DNA of 64,000 nt from Garcia nutans. Its lineage: Eukaryota; Streptophyta; Magnoliopsida; Malpighiales; Euphorbiaceae. The notes beneath the pieces are model-generated. The model ran no database searches. It was not told where the DNA came from and worked only from the letters and a program-made list of their open reading frames with translations. The stretch is from NCBI GenBank assembly GCA_947685225.1, contig CANTUV010000037.1, positions 27,857,001 to 27,921,000 on the forward strand. The letters run 5' to 3'. This document shows, one piece after another, positions 1 through 10,297 of the stretch. The translations under genes and the position numbers were made by a program. How positions within the stretch are numbered: the stretch's first letter is position 1; every line of letters starts with the position of its first letter.

Positions 1-2841
1 TTGCCTCCTGAGAGAGAAGTGGAGTTCGGTATTGAATTGTTGCCTGATACCACTCCTATCTCTATTACTCCTTATAGATTGGCACCAGCAGAATTGAAGG
101 AATTGAAAGTGCAATTACAGGAGTTGTTGGACAAAGGATTTATTCGCCCCAGTGTTTCTCCTTGGGGAGCTCCTGTGTTATTTGTGAAAAAGAAAGATGG
201 TACTATGAGGTTGTGTATCGATTATAGGCAATTGAACAAGGCGACTATTAAAAATAAATATCCTTTGCCTAGAATTGATGATCTCTTTGATCAATTGAAG
301 GGTGCAGCTGTGTTTTCTAAAATTGATTTGAGATCTGGGTACCATCAATTGAGAGTTAAAGCTGAAGACATTTCCAAGACCGCCTTTCGGACTAGGTATG
401 GGCATTATGAATTTTTAGTTATGCCTTTTGGTCTAACGAATGCACCTACAGCTTTTATGTATTTGATGAATAGGGTGTTCAGGCCCTATCTGGATCAGTT
501 TGTAGTGGTCTTCATCGATGACATTCTGGTGTATTCGCGGAATGAAGAGGAACATGATATGCATCTGCGGATTGTGTTGCAGATTTTGAGAGAGAAGCAG
601 TTGTTTGCCAAATTGTCGAAGTGTGAGTTCTGGTTGGATCAAGTCGCTTTTCTCGGTCATATAGTTTCAGCGGAAGGCATTAGAGTTGATCCGAGCAAAG
701 TTGAAGCTATATTGAATTGGAGTCCACCCAAGTCGGTGACAGAGGTTAGAAGTTTTCTGGGTTTGGCAGGCTATTACCGGCGGTTTGTGAAAGGGTTTTC
801 TTTGATAGCTACTCCACTCACCAGATTGCTTCGTAAGGGAGTGAGATTTGTGTGGACAGATCAGTGTCAGACTAGCTTTGAGCAGTTGAGAGAAATGTTG
901 ACTCAAGCGCCTGTTCTTACTTTACCTGTTGAAGGCAAACCATATGTGATCTACAGTGATGCTTCACAAAGAGGTTTGGGGTGTGTATTGATGCAGGAAG
1001 GGAAAGTTATAGCTTATGCATCTCGACAGTTGAAACCGCATGAGCTTAACTATCCGACCCATGATTTGGAATTGGCTGCCATTGTGTTTGCATTGAAGAT
1101 TTGGCGACACTATCTGTTTGGGGAGAAATGTTTTATCTACACTGATCACAAAAGTTTGAAATATTTAGGTGTTCAAAAAGAGCTCAATCTTCGGCAGAGG
1201 AGATGGTTGGAATTGATTAAAGACTACGACTGTTTGATTGATTATCATCCAGGTAAAGCAAATGTTGTTGCTGATGCCTTGAGTCGGAAGTCTTTAGCTG
1301 GTTTAACAGTTTACTCTCTCTCGTTGCTTGTTGAGTTGAGAGTATTGCATGCCAGTTTTGTACCTTGTGTTGATGGTGCATTATTGGCACAGTTGCAATT
1401 GAAGCCGGTTTTGTTAGATCAGATCAAAGAAGCTCAGTTGGCCGATAAGAAGATACAGAGGATTGTTTCGGATTGTCAGAGTGGAAAGGGTAGAGATTTT
1501 GTTGTGAAAGGTGATGGGAGTCTCTGGTTTAAGAATCGATTGTGTGTACCCGATGATGCTGATTTGAAAAGAGTCATTTTAGAAGAAGCTCATCAGTCGA
1601 TGTTTGCTATGCATCCGGGTAATACGAAGATGTATCATGATTTGAGAAAGCATTATTGGTGGATTGGGTTGAAGAGAGACATTGCTGAGTTTGTATCAAA
1701 ATGTCTCACTTGTCAGAAGGTAAAAGCAGAGCATCAAGTTCCAACTGGATTGCTTCAACCATTATCAGTACCAGAATGGAAGTGGGATAGAGTGACGATG
1801 GATTTTGTGTCTGGTTTGCCATTGACACAAAAGAAGCATGATGCTATATGGGTGATTGTGGATAGATTGACTAAGACAGCTCATTTCCTTCCGGTTCGGA
1901 TGGATTACTCTTTGGAGAGATTAGCTGAGCTGTATATCCATGAGATTGTGAAGTTGCATGGTGTTACAACTTCTTTAGTGTCTGATCGAGATCCCAGGTT
2001 TACTTCCAGATTTTGGAAGAGTTTGCATAGTGCTTTGGGTTCTCGATTACACTTCAGTACTGCTTTTCATTCACAGACAGATGGGCAGTCTGAGAGAGTG
2101 ATACAGATTATTGATGATATGTTGAGAAGCTGTGTCATTGATTTCTCTGGAGGTTGGGATAGATTCTTACCACTTGTGGAGTTTGCTTACAACAACAGTC
2201 ACCAATCCAGCATTGGTATGGCACCATTTGAAGCATTGTATGGCAGACGGTGTAGGACACCTCTTTGTTGGAGTGAACTTGGGGAAGGTAAGTTAATTGG
2301 GCCTGATTTGATTCAAGAAACTGAAGAAAAAGTAAAGTTGATTCGAGGCAGGTTAAAAGCAGCTTCAGACCGACAAAAGTCTTATGAAGATCTGAAAAGG
2401 AGAGACATAGAGTTTGATGTTGGAGATAAGGTATTTCTGAAAGTGTCTCCTTGGAAGAAGATTTTAAGGTTCGGTCGGAAAGGGAAATTGAGTCCTCGTT
2501 TCATTGGACCGTATGAAGTTTTGGAAAGAGTTGGGCCAGTTGCGTATCTACTTGCTTTGCCACCTGAGTTGGATCGTATTCATAATGTATTTCATGTTTC
2601 TATGTTGAGGAGGTACAGATCGGATCCATCTCATGTGTTGCCAATTGAATCTATCGAAGTGAGTCCAGATTTGACATTTGAAGAGGAACCAGTTGCTATT
2701 TTGGCACGTGATGTGAAAGAATTGAGAAACAAGAGAGTGCCATTGGTGAAGGTTGTAAGGAAGAATCATACAAAAGAAGAAGCAACTTGGGAAAGTGAGC
2801 AAACAATGCGAGAGCAATATCCTCAGTTGTTTCAGCTTTGA
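1..2841 (+). CDS. Tekay gag-pol polyprotein, 3' part (RT, RNase H, integrase, chromodomain), cut by window edge
   Basis: This is the C-terminal 946 residues of a retrotransposon polyprotein, open through its TGA stop; the first codon in the window is an internal TTG (Leu), not a start. Reverse transcriptase shows the FIDD catalytic motif near residue 174, followed by RNase H with YSDAS near residue 318. Integrase follows with an HHCC zinc module (HPGNTKMYHDL then CLTCQ) and the three acidic positions in MDFVSGLP, SDRDPRF and DGQSERV. The tail (ELRNKRVPLVKV then EEATWE) resembles the chromodomain of Tekay/Del elements. Relative to the right-hand copy it has Tyr for Asp in FMxLMNRVF, Thr for Pro in GVxTSLVSDRD and Arg for Gly next to the integrase glutamate. 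It is probably a recently active element. Confidence 0.93.
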   Translation: MPPEREVEFGIELLPDTTPISITPYRLAPAELKELKVQLQELLDKGFIRPSVSPWGAPVLFVKKKDGTMRLCIDYRQLNKATIKNKYPLPRIDDLFDQLKGAAVFSKIDLRSGYHQLRVKAEDISKTAFRTRYGHYEFLVMPFGLTNAPTAFMYLMNRVFRPYLDQFVVVFIDDILVYSRNEEEHDMHLRIVLQILREKQLFAKLSKCEFWLDQVAFLGHIVSAEGIRVDPSKVEAILNWSPPKSVTEVRSFLGLAGYYRRFVKGFSLIATPLTRLLRKGVRFVWTDQCQTSFEQLREMLTQAPVLTLPVEGKPYVIYSDASQRGLGCVLMQEGKVIAYASRQLKPHELNYPTHDLELAAIVFALKIWRHYLFGEKCFIYTDHKSLKYLGVQKELNLRQRRWLELIKDYDCLIDYHPGKANVVADALSRKSLAGLTVYSLSLLVELRVLHASFVPCVDGALLAQLQLKPVLLDQIKEAQLADKKIQRIVSDCQSGKGRDFVVKGDGSLWFKNRLCVPDDADLKRVILEEAHQSMFAMHPGNTKMYHDLRKHYWWIGLKRDIAEFVSKCLTCQKVKAEHQVPTGLLQPLSVPEWKWDRVTMDFVSGLPLTQKKHDAIWVIVDRLTKTAHFLPVRMDYSLERLAELYIHEIVKLHGVTTSLVSDRDPRFTSRFWKSLHSALGSRLHFSTAFHSQTDGQSERVIQIIDDMLRSCVIDFSGGWDRFLPLVEFAYNNSHQSSIGMAPFEALYGRRCRTPLCWSELGEGKLIGPDLIQETEEKVKLIRGRLKAASDRQKSYEDLKRRDIEFDVGDKVFLKVSPWKKILRFGRKGKLSPRFIGPYEVLERVGPVAYLLALPPELDRIHNVFHVSMLRRYRSDPSHVLPIESIEVSPDLTFEEEPVAILARDVKELRNKRVPLVKVVRKNHTKEEATWESEQTMREQYPQLFQL

Positions 2842-2875
2842 TATCAGGTAATTTCGAGGACGAAATTTTCTTTTT

Positions 2876-2888
2876 AGAGGGGGAGAAT
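2876..2888 (+). other. Polypurine tract of the left Tekay copy
   Basis: AGAGGGGGAGAAT directly precedes the TG that opens the LTR. It is the expected plus-strand primer site, and the same string precedes the second LTR at 10285-10297. Confidence 0.85.
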
Positions 2889-3771
2889 TGTAATATCCTC
2901 ATGTATGCCCTAGAAGTCTTGGTGATATTGTTGTTGTTATTGTTGTTGTTGTTATAAATTGGATTGAATGTATATTATGTGATAAGAAAAGAAATTGAGA
3001 AGAGAATGCTTGTGTATATGTGTTTTGGGGAAAAGAATTAGGGTTTAGAGAGAATGGTATATGTTGTGTATATGATGATATATATAACATATAAATTGGT
3101 CAAATGAAGAGTCAATGGAAGAGATATTTATTTGTGTTGAGTGTGAAATTACATATAAGGGCTTATATGAAACAAAAAGTTAGTTATATGATTGAGGGCA
3201 TTTTGGTAATTGCTTGGATAAGATCACTTGGTGGAGATTAAAAGCAAAATTTGACTTTGCTTCTTCATATTTTTCTTCTTCTTTTCCATTGTGGCCGGCT
3301 CCTTCATAGACAAAGGAAGCAAGAGGCAAAGAGAAGATCTTGTTGAGTGAAGCTCAAATTGAAGAAAGATTAAGTGATCAAGTTGGTGATTCAAGAAGTT
3401 TTGTAACTTTGGTAAGTTCTCTTGTGATCTTTGTGTTTATTTGAAATGATATTTGAGTTTGATAGATTTTTAAGAGTGTGTTGGTTGATTTTGAGATGTG
3501 AGAAGTGTTTGAGTGATTGGATGATGGATGTTGAGTATGGATTGAAGAAAAGAGTAAGTGGTTGGAAGAGATGATGTTGTATATGTGGTAAGGGTTTTGA
3601 GATGATTTTGTGTTTGGTGTTTGATGTGTGTTTTGGTTTGTTTTGGGTGTGTTGCAAGTTTGAGATGAGTTTTGAGTATGTTTTGTTAAGATGGTGTGAA
3701 GTGGATGTTGTTGGATAAAAGTGTTTTGTTGAGTGTCTGGTTGTTTTGGTCGGAATCTTGATTTGTGGCCG

Positions 3772-4000
3772 GACACGCCCATGAACACGTCCAGGGTTTT
3801 TAGGCGTGTCAATTGTGTTGGAGGCAGTAGGTTTGACACGACCAGTAGCACGCCCGTGTTATTGAGCGTGTCATAGCTACTGTAAGATTTGAGAATTTAC
3901 ACGCCCAGGAACACGCCCATGTTGTTGAGCGTGTAAATGTTTCTGTGTTGTGGAGTTAGGGCACGGCCATGAACACGCCCGTGTGGGTGAACGTGTCAGG
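3772..4000 (+). repeat. CACG palindrome array in the Tekay LTR
   Basis: Four units start at 3772, 3835, 3898 and 3960, spaced 63, 63 and 62 bases. Each contains ACACGCCC- or CACGGCC-type half-sites and CGTGT half-sites, joined by spacers such as TAGCTACTGT. Confidence 0.85.
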
Positions 4001-4964
4001 GTTGAGGTTTGCCCTAATTAATTCCTAATTGGATTATCTCTTGTGTATCCCTAAAAAAGTATATGCTATTACTTTTGATTTAAGTCTTAAAGATAGTGAT
4101 TGATCATTGATCTAAGAGGTTAAAGAATCTTGGACAAGGAAATGTTAGGAGTTGTATGAATTGTTAGTAAAATAAGTACAAATCTTGTATTATTGCATTG
4201 TTGCATATGATGATAATGGCAATGTATATGATACTATGTGAACAATGTGATATTTCATGTATTGTGACTCATGTGATGAGTAATGTGTTTGGTTATGTTT
4301 ATATCAATAATGCTATATGTATAATGTGATGGAATAAAATGCCATTGTGATTGGCTATGGTAACTTATATGTGATATGAGGCCATTGTTATTGGCTATGA
4401 TGAGAGTTGAGAATGGAAATGATAATTAAATAATAAATGATTTGTGTGGCTAATGTGTTATTCCATTTTCAGAGTTTGTTGTTGGTGGCATGCCTAATAA
4501 GTGTAACAATCTCTTGAAGTTAGGTTGGATTGAATCCTTGAAGCCTAATTGAGATGTTACCACCCTTGAAGCTAGGTTGGGTTGGTTCTTGAAGCCAAGT
4601 TGGGTTGATGCTTAGCATGCTTTGCTCCCCTTGAAGCTTGGTTGAACCTAATCCTTGAAGCCTAGTTGGGTTTATGATATTGATAAATGTGATGATAAAA
4701 CCAAAACATTAACTCTGAAAATTGAATGGCATATTAGTGTGTTTTGGGCCCATGCTTGTCTTTGTTTAGTGTTGATTATGAATGATTAAATGAATACTAA
4801 TGAGGTATATAATAAGATGTTGAAATATAATATGTCTATTTATGTTGAGTTATGAAATGTAAAGGTATGTTGTTAGCTTTGCATATATGATGTTACATGT
4901 ATTATATGGATTGAGAATTGGCATTGCATTGCATTAAAGCATAACATCAGCATGAATTATCTTA

Positions 4965-5002
4965 CTAAGCCGTTGGCTTAGCGCGATAGTGTTTGATCGC
5001 GC
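4965..5002 (+). repeat. Double hairpin in the Tekay LTR
   Basis: CTAAGCC-GTT-GGCTTAG is followed, sharing one G, by GCGCGAT-8 bases-ATCGCGC and then AGGTAA. Both stems are seven perfect pairs. Equivalent pairs of hairpins occur in the other LTRs of this superfamily in the window. Confidence 0.85.
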
Positions 5003-5444
5003 AGGTAATAGGATTGAACCCGAGAGCTCTTCGAGACCGAGTGAGAGTAGACAGTGAAGAGTTGATTTTGGGAACTTAAAGATCAGAGGAGACTTGCCAA
5101 TCATGTATAACTCTTTTATATTTTGTAAAGTAATGATTTTAATGTACATATGTGTATATTTGTAAATATGAAATTAAATGTTTTCATATATGTAAATATT
5201 TGATAAATTCCGCTGCGTAACAACTAAATGTATCTATATATATATATATATATCTATTTAGTTTTGTATTACAAGTTAACTACTTATCTTTCTATAATGT
5301 ATACAATTGAAAAATTATGGTATCATTTAAAATGTTTTGAATGTTAAAAAAAAAATCCGTAGCATCTCTATGTTTAGTGCATGTATACTACATTGTGGTG
5401 TTTGTAGTGTGCATGTATTGAATGTAGGGGTGTTACAATTGTTT

Positions 5445-5464
5445 TGGTATCAGAGCCTAGGTTT
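5445..5464 (+). other. Primer-binding site, initiator tRNA-Met
   Basis: TGGTATCAGAGCC lies 8 bases after the LTR end and is complementary to the 3' end of plant initiator tRNA-Met. One extra T interrupts the match after GAGCC. Confidence 0.9.
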
Positions 5465-5606
5465 GAGATTCTCAACCTGGGTAAAATGTAAGAAAAAGAC
5501 TATTTTGATTTTAAAAAGTGGTTTTTGAATAACATATATGTTTGGGATTGGCAATCTCTGATCTTTAATAAGAAGTATTCTACTGTGTTTGCAGTGTTAG
5601 GTTGTG

Positions 5607-8600
5607 ATGGATTCTCACTCACGTCAGTCGACTGAGGGTAGTGCCGAGAGTATTGCTCCTGCTGAGGGAGCTAGAGTTGATAGTGTTGAGGAGGCACCTG
5701 CTTCGGTGTCGGGTAGACCAGCTGGAGAGGAGGTTCCGCCAGCCTGGTTTAGACATATGATGGAAGTTATGAGGCAAGCACCAGTGCAACCAGTGCCACC
5801 ACCCCCTCAGCCTATGGTACCAGTGAGGCACTATGATAAACTAAGGAAGTATGGAGCGGAGGATTTCCTTGGTACTACTGATCCAGCTGTAGCAGAACAG
5901 TGGCTTGACAAAGTACAGAGGATCTTTATTCAGTTGCAAGCCACCCCAGAGGAAAAGTTTGATTATGCAAGATCATTGCTACAGAAGGATGCATACGACT
6001 GGTGGAGGACAGTGCCCCATTCTATGGATGATCCACCAACCTTGTCATATGCGGATTTTCTGAGAGAGTTTGAGTTGAAGTATACTCCTAGGGAGTACAA
6101 AGACATGAAGAAGATGGAGTTCTTAAGCTTGAAGCAAGATAGCAAGACTGTAACTGAATATGAGGTTGAGTTTATTAGATTGAGCCATTATGCTGGTGGC
6201 ATTATAGCTGATGAGATAGATAGATGCCAGAGGTTTCAGGAAGGATTGAGGCCCTCTATCATGTGCTTAGTGGCTGGATCTAGATATCACGATTTCTCCC
6301 AGCTAGTGGCAGCAGCTCGAAGTGTAGAGCGAGCTCAAGTTATTGCAGCTTCTTCAGAGGAAGAGGTCAGAGTGAGAAGGCCCCAGTTTGAGGCAGGGTC
6401 TTCTTCTGTTAAGAGAGGTAAAGGAAGTTTTGTTCCTCGGAGTAGTAGGAGCCAGAGACCAGCGGGTAGGTCAGTGCAGTTACAGAGGCAGAGATTTAGA
6501 CCTGCAGCTTCAGTGGCAAGTGCTCCGACCCCTATGATTCAGAGATCTACCCTACCCATCTGCATTCATTGTGGTAGGCCACATGGTGGTCCTTGCTGGA
6601 AGACTGGTGTAGCAGGGGTTTGTTTCAGATGTGGATCACCTAATCACTTTGTGAGAGATTGTCCTGAGAGGCAAGAACAGATGTCAGTTGATACTGCAGC
6701 TTCTCGATCTAGTGTGAGGGGAGGTCGAGTAGGCAGAGGTAGCAGTAGGGTAGGCAGATCTGGGTTCAATGCTAGAGGAGGTGCTACATCCAGGGAGAGT
6801 AGACCAGAGGAGGTTGGATCTTCCCAGAGGATGTATGTTATGCAGAGGCAGCCAGATGCATCGGCAGTCATAGCTGGTACTTTTTCTTTATTTGATACTT
6901 CAGTACTTGCTTTGATTGATCCGGGTTCCACACATTCTTATATTAGTGCATCTGTTTTGCCTGTGTTTGATATGCAAGCTGAGTCCCTAGGATTTGATGT
7001 GTTGGTGACAAATCCGTTAGGGCATAGTGTGATTGTGAGTAAGGTGCACCGAGATAGTGCAGTGAGGGTGCAAGGTGAGGAGTTCCTTGGAGATTTGATT
7101 GAGATGCCATTTAAGGAATATGATGTGATTCTAGGTATGGACTGGCTATCTAGACATGGAGCTGTGGTAGACTGTAAAAAGAAAATTGTTTCTTTGAGAA
7201 CTGTTGATGGTAGAGAGGTGATAGTATCTAATGAGCAGGAACAGCTAGCCTCCTTATTTGTTTCAGCTGTTGCAGCCAGGAGGTTGATTAGAAAGGGGTG
7301 TGAAGCTTATCTTGCTCATGTGGTGGATACTAGAGTGAAGGGTTCCCCTATTGATAGCATTGCCACAGTTGCTGAGTTCCCAAATGTATTTCCAGAGGAG
7401 TTGCCAGGATTGCCTCCTGAGAGAGAAGTGGAGTTCGGTATTGAATTGTTGCCTGATACCACTCCTATCTCTATTACTCCTTATAGATTGGCACCAGCAG
7501 AATTGAAGGAATTGAAAGTGCAATTACAGGAGTTGTTGGACAAAGGATTTATTCGCCCCAGTGTTTCTCCTTGGGGAGCTCCTGTGTTATTTGTGAAAAA
7601 GAAAGATGGTACTATGAGGTTGTGTATCGATTATAGGCAATTGAACAAGGCGACTATTAAAAATAAATATCCTTTGCCTAGAATTGATGATCTCTTTGAT
7701 CAATTGAAGGGTGCAGCTGTGTTTTCTAAAATTGATTTGAGATCTGGGTACCATCAATTGAGAGTTAAAGCTGAAGACATTTCCAAGACCGCCTTTCGGA
7801 CTAGGTATGGGCATTATGAATTTTTAGTTATGCCTTTTGGTCTAACGAATGCACCTACAGCTTTTATGGATTTGATGAATAGGGTGTTCAGGCCCTATAT
7901 GGATCAGTTTGTAGTGGTCTTCATCGATGACATTTTGGTGTATTCGCGGAATGAAGAGGAACATGATATGCATCTGCGGATTGTGTTGCAGATTTTGAGA
8001 GAGAAGCAGTTGTTTGCCAAATTGTCGAAGTGTGAGTTCTGGTTGGATCAAGTCGCTTTTCTCGGTCATATAGTTTCAGCGGAAGGCATTAGAGTTGATC
8101 CGAGCAAAGTTGAAGCTATATTGAATTGGAGTCCACCCAAGTCGGTGACAGAGGTTAGAAGTTTTCTGGGTTTGGCAGGCTATTACCGGCGGTTTGTGAA
8201 AGGGTTTTCTTTGATAGCTACTCCACTCACCAGATTGCTTCGTAAGGGAGTGATATTTGTGTGGACAGATCAGTGTCAGACTAGCTTTGAGCAGTTGAGA
8301 GAAATGTTGACTCAAGCGCCTGTTCTTACTTTACCTGTTGAAGGCAAACCATATGTGATCTACAGTGATGCTTCACAAAGAGGTTTGGGGTGTGTATTGA
8401 TGCAGGAAGGGAAAGTTATAGCTTATGCATCTCGACAGTTGAAACCGCATGAGCTTAACTATCCGACCCATGATTTGGAATTGGCTGCCATTGTGTTTGC
8501 ATTGAAGATTTGGCGACACTATCTGTTTGGGGAGAAATGTTTTATCTACACTGATCACAAAAGTTTGAAATATTTGGGTGTTCAAAAAGAGCTCAATCTT

Positions 8601-10250
8601 CGGCAGAGGAGATGGTTGGAATTGATTAAAGACTACGACTGTTTGATTGATTATCATCCAGGTAAAGCAAATGTTGTTGCTGATGCCTTGAGTCGGAAGT
8701 CTTTAGCTGGTTTAACAGTTTACTCTCTCTCGTTGCTTGTTGAGTTGAGAGTATTGCATGCCAGTTTTGTACCTTGTGTTGATGGTGCATTATTGGCACA
8801 GTTGCAATTGAAGCCGGTTTTGTTAGATCAGATCAAAGAAGCTCAGTTGGCCGATAAGAAGATACAGAGGATTGTTTCGGATTGTCAGAGTGGAAAGGGT
8901 AGAGATTTTGTTGTGAAAGGTGATGGGAGTCTCTGGTTTAAGAATCGATTGTGTGTACCCGATGATGCTGATTTGAAAAGAGTCATTTTAGAAGAAGCTC
9001 ATCAGTCGATGTTTGCTATGCATCCGGGTAATACGAAGATGTATCATGATTTGAGAAAGCATTATTGGTGGATTGGGTTGAAGAGAGACATTGCTGAGTT
9101 TGTATCAAAATGTCTCACTTGTCAGAAGGTAAAAGCAGAGCATCAAGTTCCAACTGGATTGCTTCAACCATTATCAGTACCAGAATGGAAGTGGGATAGA
9201 GTGACGATGGATTTTGTGTCTGGTTTGCCATTGACACAAAAGAAGCATGATGCTATATGGGTGATTGTGGATAGATTGACTAAGACAGCTCATTTCCTTC
9301 CGGTTCGGATGGATTACTCTTTGGAGAGATTAGCTGAGCTGTATATCCATGAGATTGTGAAGTTGCATGGTGTTCCAACTTCTTTAGTGTCTGATCGAGA
9401 TCCCAGGTTTACTTCCAGATTTTGGAAGAGTTTGCATAGTGCTTTGGGTTCTCGATTACACTTCAGTACTGCTTTTCATTCACAGACAGATGGGCAGTCT
9501 GAGGGAGTGATACAAATTATTGAGGATATGTTGAGAAGCTGTGTCATTGATTTCTCTGGAGGTTGGGATAGATTCTTACCACTTGTGGAGTTTGCTTACA
9601 ACAACAGTCACCAATCCAGCATTGGTATGGCACCATTTGAAGCATTGTATGGCAGACGGTGTAGGACACCTCTTTGTTGGAGTGAACTTGGGGAAGGTAA
9701 GTTAATTGGGCCTGATTTGATTCAAGAAACTGAAGAAAAAGTAAAGTTGATTCGAGGCTGGTTAAAAGCAGCTTCAGACCGACAAAAGTCTTATGAAGAT
9801 CTGAAAAGGAGAGACATAGAGTTTGATGTTGGAGATAAGGTATTTCTGAAAGTGTCTCCTTGGAAGAAGATTTTAAGGTTCGGTCGGAAAGGGAAATTGA
9901 GTCCTCGTTTCATTGGACCGTATGAAGTTTTGGAAAGAGTTGGGCCAGTTGCGTATCTACTTGCTTTGCCACCTGAGTTGGATCGTATTCATAATGTATT
10001 TCATGTTTCTATGTTGAGGAGGTACAGATCGGATCCATCTCATGTGTTGCCAATTGAATCTATCGAAGTGAGTCCAGATTTGACATTTGAAGAGGAACCA
10101 GTTGCTATTTTGGCACGTGATGTGAAAGAATTGAGAAACAAGAGAGTGCCATTGGTGAAGGTTGTAAGGAAGAATCATACAAAAGAAGAAGCAACTTGGG
10201 AAAGTGAGCAAACAATGCGAGAGCAATATCCTCAGTTGTTTCAGCTTTGA
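5607..10250 (+). CDS. Tekay gag-pol polyprotein, apparently intact
   Basis: This is an uninterrupted 1547-codon polyprotein. ATG at 5607 is preferred to the in-frame GTG at 5604. Order of domains: gag with a retrotransposon capsid region (about residues 75-245); a zinc-bearing segment CIHCGRPHGGPC followed by a CCHC knuckle CFRCGSPNHFVRDC near 339-352; aspartic protease with LIDPGSTHSYI near 437; RT with FIDDILVYS near 772; RNase H with YSDAS near 918; integrase with HHCC module and D, D, E motifs (about 1130-1380); and a chromodomain-like tail. Gag and pol are fused in one frame, as is usual for Tekay. An odd residue is Gly in DGQSEGV, where the left copy has Arg; the adjacent catalytic Glu is kept. 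With near-identical LTRs, it is the youngest and most likely functional element here. Confidence 0.95.
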   Translation: MDSHSRQSTEGSAESIAPAEGARVDSVEEAPASVSGRPAGEEVPPAWFRHMMEVMRQAPVQPVPPPPQPMVPVRHYDKLRKYGAEDFLGTTDPAVAEQWLDKVQRIFIQLQATPEEKFDYARSLLQKDAYDWWRTVPHSMDDPPTLSYADFLREFELKYTPREYKDMKKMEFLSLKQDSKTVTEYEVEFIRLSHYAGGIIADEIDRCQRFQEGLRPSIMCLVAGSRYHDFSQLVAAARSVERAQVIAASSEEEVRVRRPQFEAGSSSVKRGKGSFVPRSSRSQRPAGRSVQLQRQRFRPAASVASAPTPMIQRSTLPICIHCGRPHGGPCWKTGVAGVCFRCGSPNHFVRDCPERQEQMSVDTAASRSSVRGGRVGRGSSRVGRSGFNARGGATSRESRPEEVGSSQRMYVMQRQPDASAVIAGTFSLFDTSVLALIDPGSTHSYISASVLPVFDMQAESLGFDVLVTNPLGHSVIVSKVHRDSAVRVQGEEFLGDLIEMPFKEYDVILGMDWLSRHGAVVDCKKKIVSLRTVDGREVIVSNEQEQLASLFVSAVAARRLIRKGCEAYLAHVVDTRVKGSPIDSIATVAEFPNVFPEELPGLPPEREVEFGIELLPDTTPISITPYRLAPAELKELKVQLQELLDKGFIRPSVSPWGAPVLFVKKKDGTMRLCIDYRQLNKATIKNKYPLPRIDDLFDQLKGAAVFSKIDLRSGYHQLRVKAEDISKTAFRTRYGHYEFLVMPFGLTNAPTAFMDLMNRVFRPYMDQFVVVFIDDILVYSRNEEEHDMHLRIVLQILREKQLFAKLSKCEFWLDQVAFLGHIVSAEGIRVDPSKVEAILNWSPPKSVTEVRSFLGLAGYYRRFVKGFSLIATPLTRLLRKGVIFVWTDQCQTSFEQLREMLTQAPVLTLPVEGKPYVIYSDASQRGLGCVLMQEGKVIAYASRQLKPHELNYPTHDLELAAIVFALKIWRHYLFGEKCFIYTDHKSLKYLGVQKELNLRQRRWLELIKDYDCLIDYHPGKANVVADALSRKSLAGLTVYSLSLLVELRVLHASFVPCVDGALLAQLQLKPVLLDQIKEAQLADKKIQRIVSDCQSGKGRDFVVKGDGSLWFKNRLCVPDDADLKRVILEEAHQSMFAMHPGNTKMYHDLRKHYWWIGLKRDIAEFVSKCLTCQKVKAEHQVPTGLLQPLSVPEWKWDRVTMDFVSGLPLTQKKHDAIWVIVDRLTKTAHFLPVRMDYSLERLAELYIHEIVKLHGVPTSLVSDRDPRFTSRFWKSLHSALGSRLHFSTAFHSQTDGQSEGVIQIIEDMLRSCVIDFSGGWDRFLPLVEFAYNNSHQSSIGMAPFEALYGRRCRTPLCWSELGEGKLIGPDLIQETEEKVKLIRGWLKAASDRQKSYEDLKRRDIEFDVGDKVFLKVSPWKKILRFGRKGKLSPRFIGPYEVLERVGPVAYLLALPPELDRIHNVFHVSMLRRYRSDPSHVLPIESIEVSPDLTFEEEPVAILARDVKELRNKRVPLVKVVRKNHTKEEATWESEQTMREQYPQLFQL

Positions 10251-10284
10251 TATCAGGTAATTTCGAGGACGAAATTTTCTTTTT

Positions 10285-10297
10285 AGAGGGGGAGAAT
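10285..10297 (+). other. Polypurine tract of the right Tekay copy
   Basis: AGAGGGGGAGAAT lies immediately upstream of the LTR opening TG, identical to the tract at 2876-2888. Confidence 0.85.

Larger units (their letters stand above)
2889..5437 (+). repeat. Middle LTR shared by the two Tekay copies
   Basis: The LTR is 2549 bp, beginning TGTAATATCC after a polypurine tract and ending GGTGTTACA just before a tRNA-Met primer site. It contains a GTAAGT splice-donor-like site (3412-3417), a CACG palindrome array (3772-4000), degenerate CTTGAAGCCTAGTTGGG direct repeats (about 4510-4680), a double hairpin (4965-5002) and a TA microsatellite near 5230. It matches the LTR at 10298-12854 almost base for base. 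The differences I see are one C/T change, a 17-bp duplication in the other copy, and length changes in the TA and A runs. Confidence 0.93.

Noticed and set aside
3378..3851. 157-codon minus-strand open frame, repeated at 10787-11260
   Set aside because: Low-complexity Thr/Asn/Gln/His text from a TG-rich LTR strand; it ends within the palindrome array and is not shared by other LTRs of the superfamily.
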